A model generated the notes under the pieces. The model ran no database searches. It was not told the DNA's origin and was given only the letters and a program-made list of their open reading frames with translations. From Deltaproteobacteria bacterium (GTDB lineage Bacteria; Desulfobacterota; DSM-4660; Desulfatiglandales; Desulfatiglandaceae), in the NCBI GenBank assembly GCA_018644785.1, contig JABGPV010000099.1:1-16435 (forward strand): a stretch of 16,435 bases of DNA, read 5' to 3'. Shown here in pieces: positions 14,969 through 16,435 of this stretch. The translations under genes and the position numbers were made by a program. The number at the start of each line of letters is the position of its first letter. Position 1 is the first letter of the stretch.

Positions 14969-16132
14969 ATGGCCAGTGTTGTACTCAAAAATATTCAGAC
15001 CATCGTCAGCGGAGACATTCAAAACCCCATCATTGAGGGAGACGCCATTCGTGTGGCGGACGGCCTCATCAAGGAGGTCGGTTTTTTATCAGATATGGAG
15101 ATCAAAGAAGGGTGTGACATCATCGACTGCAACCAAATGACGGTTACACCGGGTCTCATCGACTCCCACTGTCATGTGGTACTGGGAGACTACGCCCCGC
15201 GCCAGCAACAGATCGGTTTCCTGGACAGTGAAGTGCATGGGGGTGTCACTACCTTTATATCCGCAGGGGAAGTGCACCTGGCGGGACGGCCCAAAGATCC
15301 GGCGGGAACCAAGGCTCTGGCCATCCTGGCGGCCAAGGCCTTCAATAATTTTCGTCCCGGCGGCGCCAAAGTGATCGGCGGCGCTTTGATTCTCGAAAAG
15401 GGCCTGACCCGTGAAGATTTCGAAGAGATGGCCCGGGAAGGGGTCCGCGTGGTGGGAGAAATCGGGCTTGGCAGCGTCAAAGACCCGGCCGATGCGGCCC
15501 CCATGGTGAAGTGGGCCAAAGAACTGGGCATGACCGTCATGATGCACACGGGGGGCACCTCCATTCCGGGCAGCAGCACGGTGACGGCGGAGCAGGTCAT
15601 ACAGACGGACCCCCATATTGCATCGCACATTAACGGCGGCCCCACGGCGGTGGCGCTGGAAGAAGTGAAGCAACTGGTGTATGAAACGGGGCTGGCCCTG
15701 GAGATCGTGCATTGCGGCAATCCGAAAATAGCCGTGGATGCTGTCAGTCTCTGTATTGAAGCGGGAGCCCTGGACCGGGTGATTATCGGAAACGACGCCC
15801 CTTCAGGCACCGGCGTTATCCCCTTGGGCATCCTTCGGGTCATCAACCAACTGGCCAGCCTGACCCTCCTTAAACCGGAAGAAGCCATCTGTATGGCCAC
15901 GGGCAACACGGCCCGACTTTACAACCTGAACCGGGGTGTGATTGCGGTGGGTAAAGAGGCGGATCTGGTGATCATGGATGCGCCCATGGGATCCGTGGGG
16001 GACAATGCCTTGAGCGCTATCGAGGCGGGTGACGTGCCCGGCGTGGCCATGGTGCTGGTGGACGGTCAGGTGGTGGTGGGTAAAAGCCGCAATACGCCGC
16101 CCACCAAAGGAACGGTTTCTTTTATCGGTTAG
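14969..16132 (+). CDS. ena: Enamidase (nicotinate-pathway amidohydrolase)
   Basis: The product is 387 residues, about the length of Eubacterium barkeri enamidase, and is strikingly similar to it from memory. Shared blocks include KNIQTIVSGDI, GDYAPRQ, HGGVTTFISAG, GRPKDPAGTKALAI, ILEKGLTREDF, HTGGTSIPGSSTVTA, SHINGGPTA, GNDAPSGTGVIPLGILR, MATGNTARLYNLNRGVIA and KSRNTPPTK. Enamidase hydrolyses 1,4,5,6-tetrahydro-6-oxonicotinate to (S)-2-formylglutarate and ammonia. Likely metal ligands are His67 and His69 (HCH), a bridging Glu164, His193, His220 and Asp276, as in binuclear amidohydrolases. ATG 14969 directly follows the stop of the Mo-subunit gene, with GGAGG (14956-14960) 8 nt upstream. Other amidohydrolases such as dihydroorotase are much less similar. 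This is the strongest evidence that the cluster acts on nicotinate. Confidence -1.
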   Translation: MASVVLKNIQTIVSGDIQNPIIEGDAIRVADGLIKEVGFLSDMEIKEGCDIIDCNQMTVTPGLIDSHCHVVLGDYAPRQQQIGFLDSEVHGGVTTFISAGEVHLAGRPKDPAGTKALAILAAKAFNNFRPGGAKVIGGALILEKGLTREDFEEMAREGVRVVGEIGLGSVKDPADAAPMVKWAKELGMTVMMHTGGTSIPGSSTVTAEQVIQTDPHIASHINGGPTAVALEEVKQLVYETGLALEIVHCGNPKIAVDAVSLCIEAGALDRVIIGNDAPSGTGVIPLGILRVINQLASLTLLKPEEAICMATGNTARLYNLNRGVIAVGKEADLVIMDAPMGSVGDNALSAIEAGDVPGVAMVLVDGQVVVGKSRNTPPTKGTVSFIG

Positions 16133-16137
16133 AAGAA

Positions 16138-16216
16138 GGGCGGACACACAGGTCCGCCCCTACAGGAACGTGCGCATTATAATTGCCCGGGTAGGGGCAG
16201 ACCTGTGTGTCTGCCC
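16138..16216. repeat. GTAG-type REP pair (BIME-like), GTAG ends inward
   Basis: Two 26-nt inverted units are separated by 27 nt. The left unit is hairpin GGGCGGAC-ACACAG-GTCCGCCC (16138-16159) followed by CTAC (16160-16163). The right unit is GTAG (16191-16194) followed by hairpin GGGCAGAC-CTGTGT-GTCTGCCC (16195-16216). Both stems pair perfectly over 8 bp. The units differ by a G to A change on one side balanced by C to T on the other, so the fold is kept. It lies between the enamidase gene and the next gene and may reduce read-through or protect the upstream mRNA 3' end. The orientation is the reverse of the pair at 3170-3222. Confidence -1.
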
Positions 16217-16240
16217 GGTTGGTTTGGATGGTTGAATAAT

Positions 16241-16435
16241 ATGATTATTGATGTTGAAAAATGCATCGGTTGCGGGTTCTGTGTCCGGGACTGTCCTGTT
16301 GAGGCCGTTCATCTGGTGAAGAAAAAGGCGGTAATCGAAGATCACTGCACCCAGTGCGGGGCCTGTCTGAAGGTATGCGAGCAGGATGCTTTGACGCGGG
16401 ATTCTATCCCGGCCCCCGGGTCTGTCACCTGCGAT
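16241..16435 (+). CDS. Two-[4Fe-4S] ferredoxin-domain protein, N-terminus only (candidate 6-hydroxynicotinate reductase)
   Basis: Sixty-five codons are visible before the window ends, with no stop. The start is ATG 16241 with a poor ribosome binding site. Two complete CX2CX2CX3C motifs are present: CIGCGFCVRDCP (Cys8, 11, 14, 18) and CTQCGACLKVCE (Cys36, 39, 42, 46), so it holds two [4Fe-4S] clusters. The sequence continues past the second cluster (LTRDSIPAPGSVTCD), which suggests a domain fused to a larger protein rather than a simple ferredoxin. In E. barkeri the missing pathway step, reduction of 6-hydroxynicotinate, is done by an iron-sulfur flavoprotein with an N-terminal ferredoxin-like domain. 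Its place right after enamidase makes that the leading guess, not a demonstrated identity. Confidence -1.
   Translation, partial: MIIDVEKCIGCGFCVRDCPVEAVHLVKKKAVIEDHCTQCGACLKVCEQDALTRDSIPAPGSVTCD

Noticed and set aside
1..16435. CRISPR arrays, rRNA genes, insertion sequences with transposase genes, prophage genes
   Set aside because: No regularly spaced short repeats, rRNA segments, transposase or phage proteins were seen on either strand.

Overview
The window looks like a piece of a chromosome from an anaerobic deltaproteobacterium (Desulfobacterota, sulfate-reducer type). The reasons are hopanoid genes of the hpnN/hpnH kind, a TRAP transporter, a molybdenum hydroxylase cluster, dispersed GTAG-hairpin repeats, and AT-rich intergenic repeats of a kind I associate with Desulfobacterales. 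The lineage is inferred from gene content; no marker gene fixes it. All protein genes lie on the + strand; the only minus-strand gene is a tRNA.

Region 1 (1-4675) is a hopanoid-linked operon. It holds the 3' end of an HpnN-type RND/MMPL exporter, a periplasmic PhnD-like binding protein, a TPR lipoprotein and HpnH (adenosylhopane-forming radical SAM enzyme). After a GTAG-REP pair come a second radical SAM protein with an unusual CX4CX2C cluster motif, a very short ORF and a hypothetical protein.

Region 2 (4676-5949) holds tRNA-Thr(CGT) on the minus strand, pyrF, the first copy of a ~110-120 bp intergenic repeat, and a doubtful 44-codon ORF.

Region 3 (5950-8859) is a complete DctP-DctQ-DctM TRAP transporter. 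A second copy of the same repeat follows it (8881-9002), so the transporter is bracketed by direct repeats.

Region 4 (9019-16435) is the most interesting part. It reads as an anaerobic nicotinate/nicotinamide degradation cluster: an MmsA-type CoA-acylating aldehyde dehydrogenase, a nicotinamidase with a signal peptide, a three-subunit molybdenum hydroxylase (2x[2Fe-2S], FAD and Mo subunits) in the role of nicotinate dehydrogenase, an enamidase very like that of Eubacterium barkeri, and the N-terminus of a two-[4Fe-4S] protein that could be 6-hydroxynicotinate reductase.

Proposed scheme (inference). Nicotinamide is deamidated outside the cytoplasm and nicotinate is imported by the TRAP system. 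It is hydroxylated to 6-hydroxynicotinate, reduced to 1,4,5,6-tetrahydro-6-oxonicotinate, and opened by enamidase to 2-formylglutarate. 2-Formylglutarate is a 2-substituted malonate semialdehyde, the substrate class of MmsA. The aldehyde dehydrogenase could therefore convert it by oxidative decarboxylation directly to glutaryl-CoA, bypassing the B12-dependent methyleneglutarate branch known from E. barkeri.
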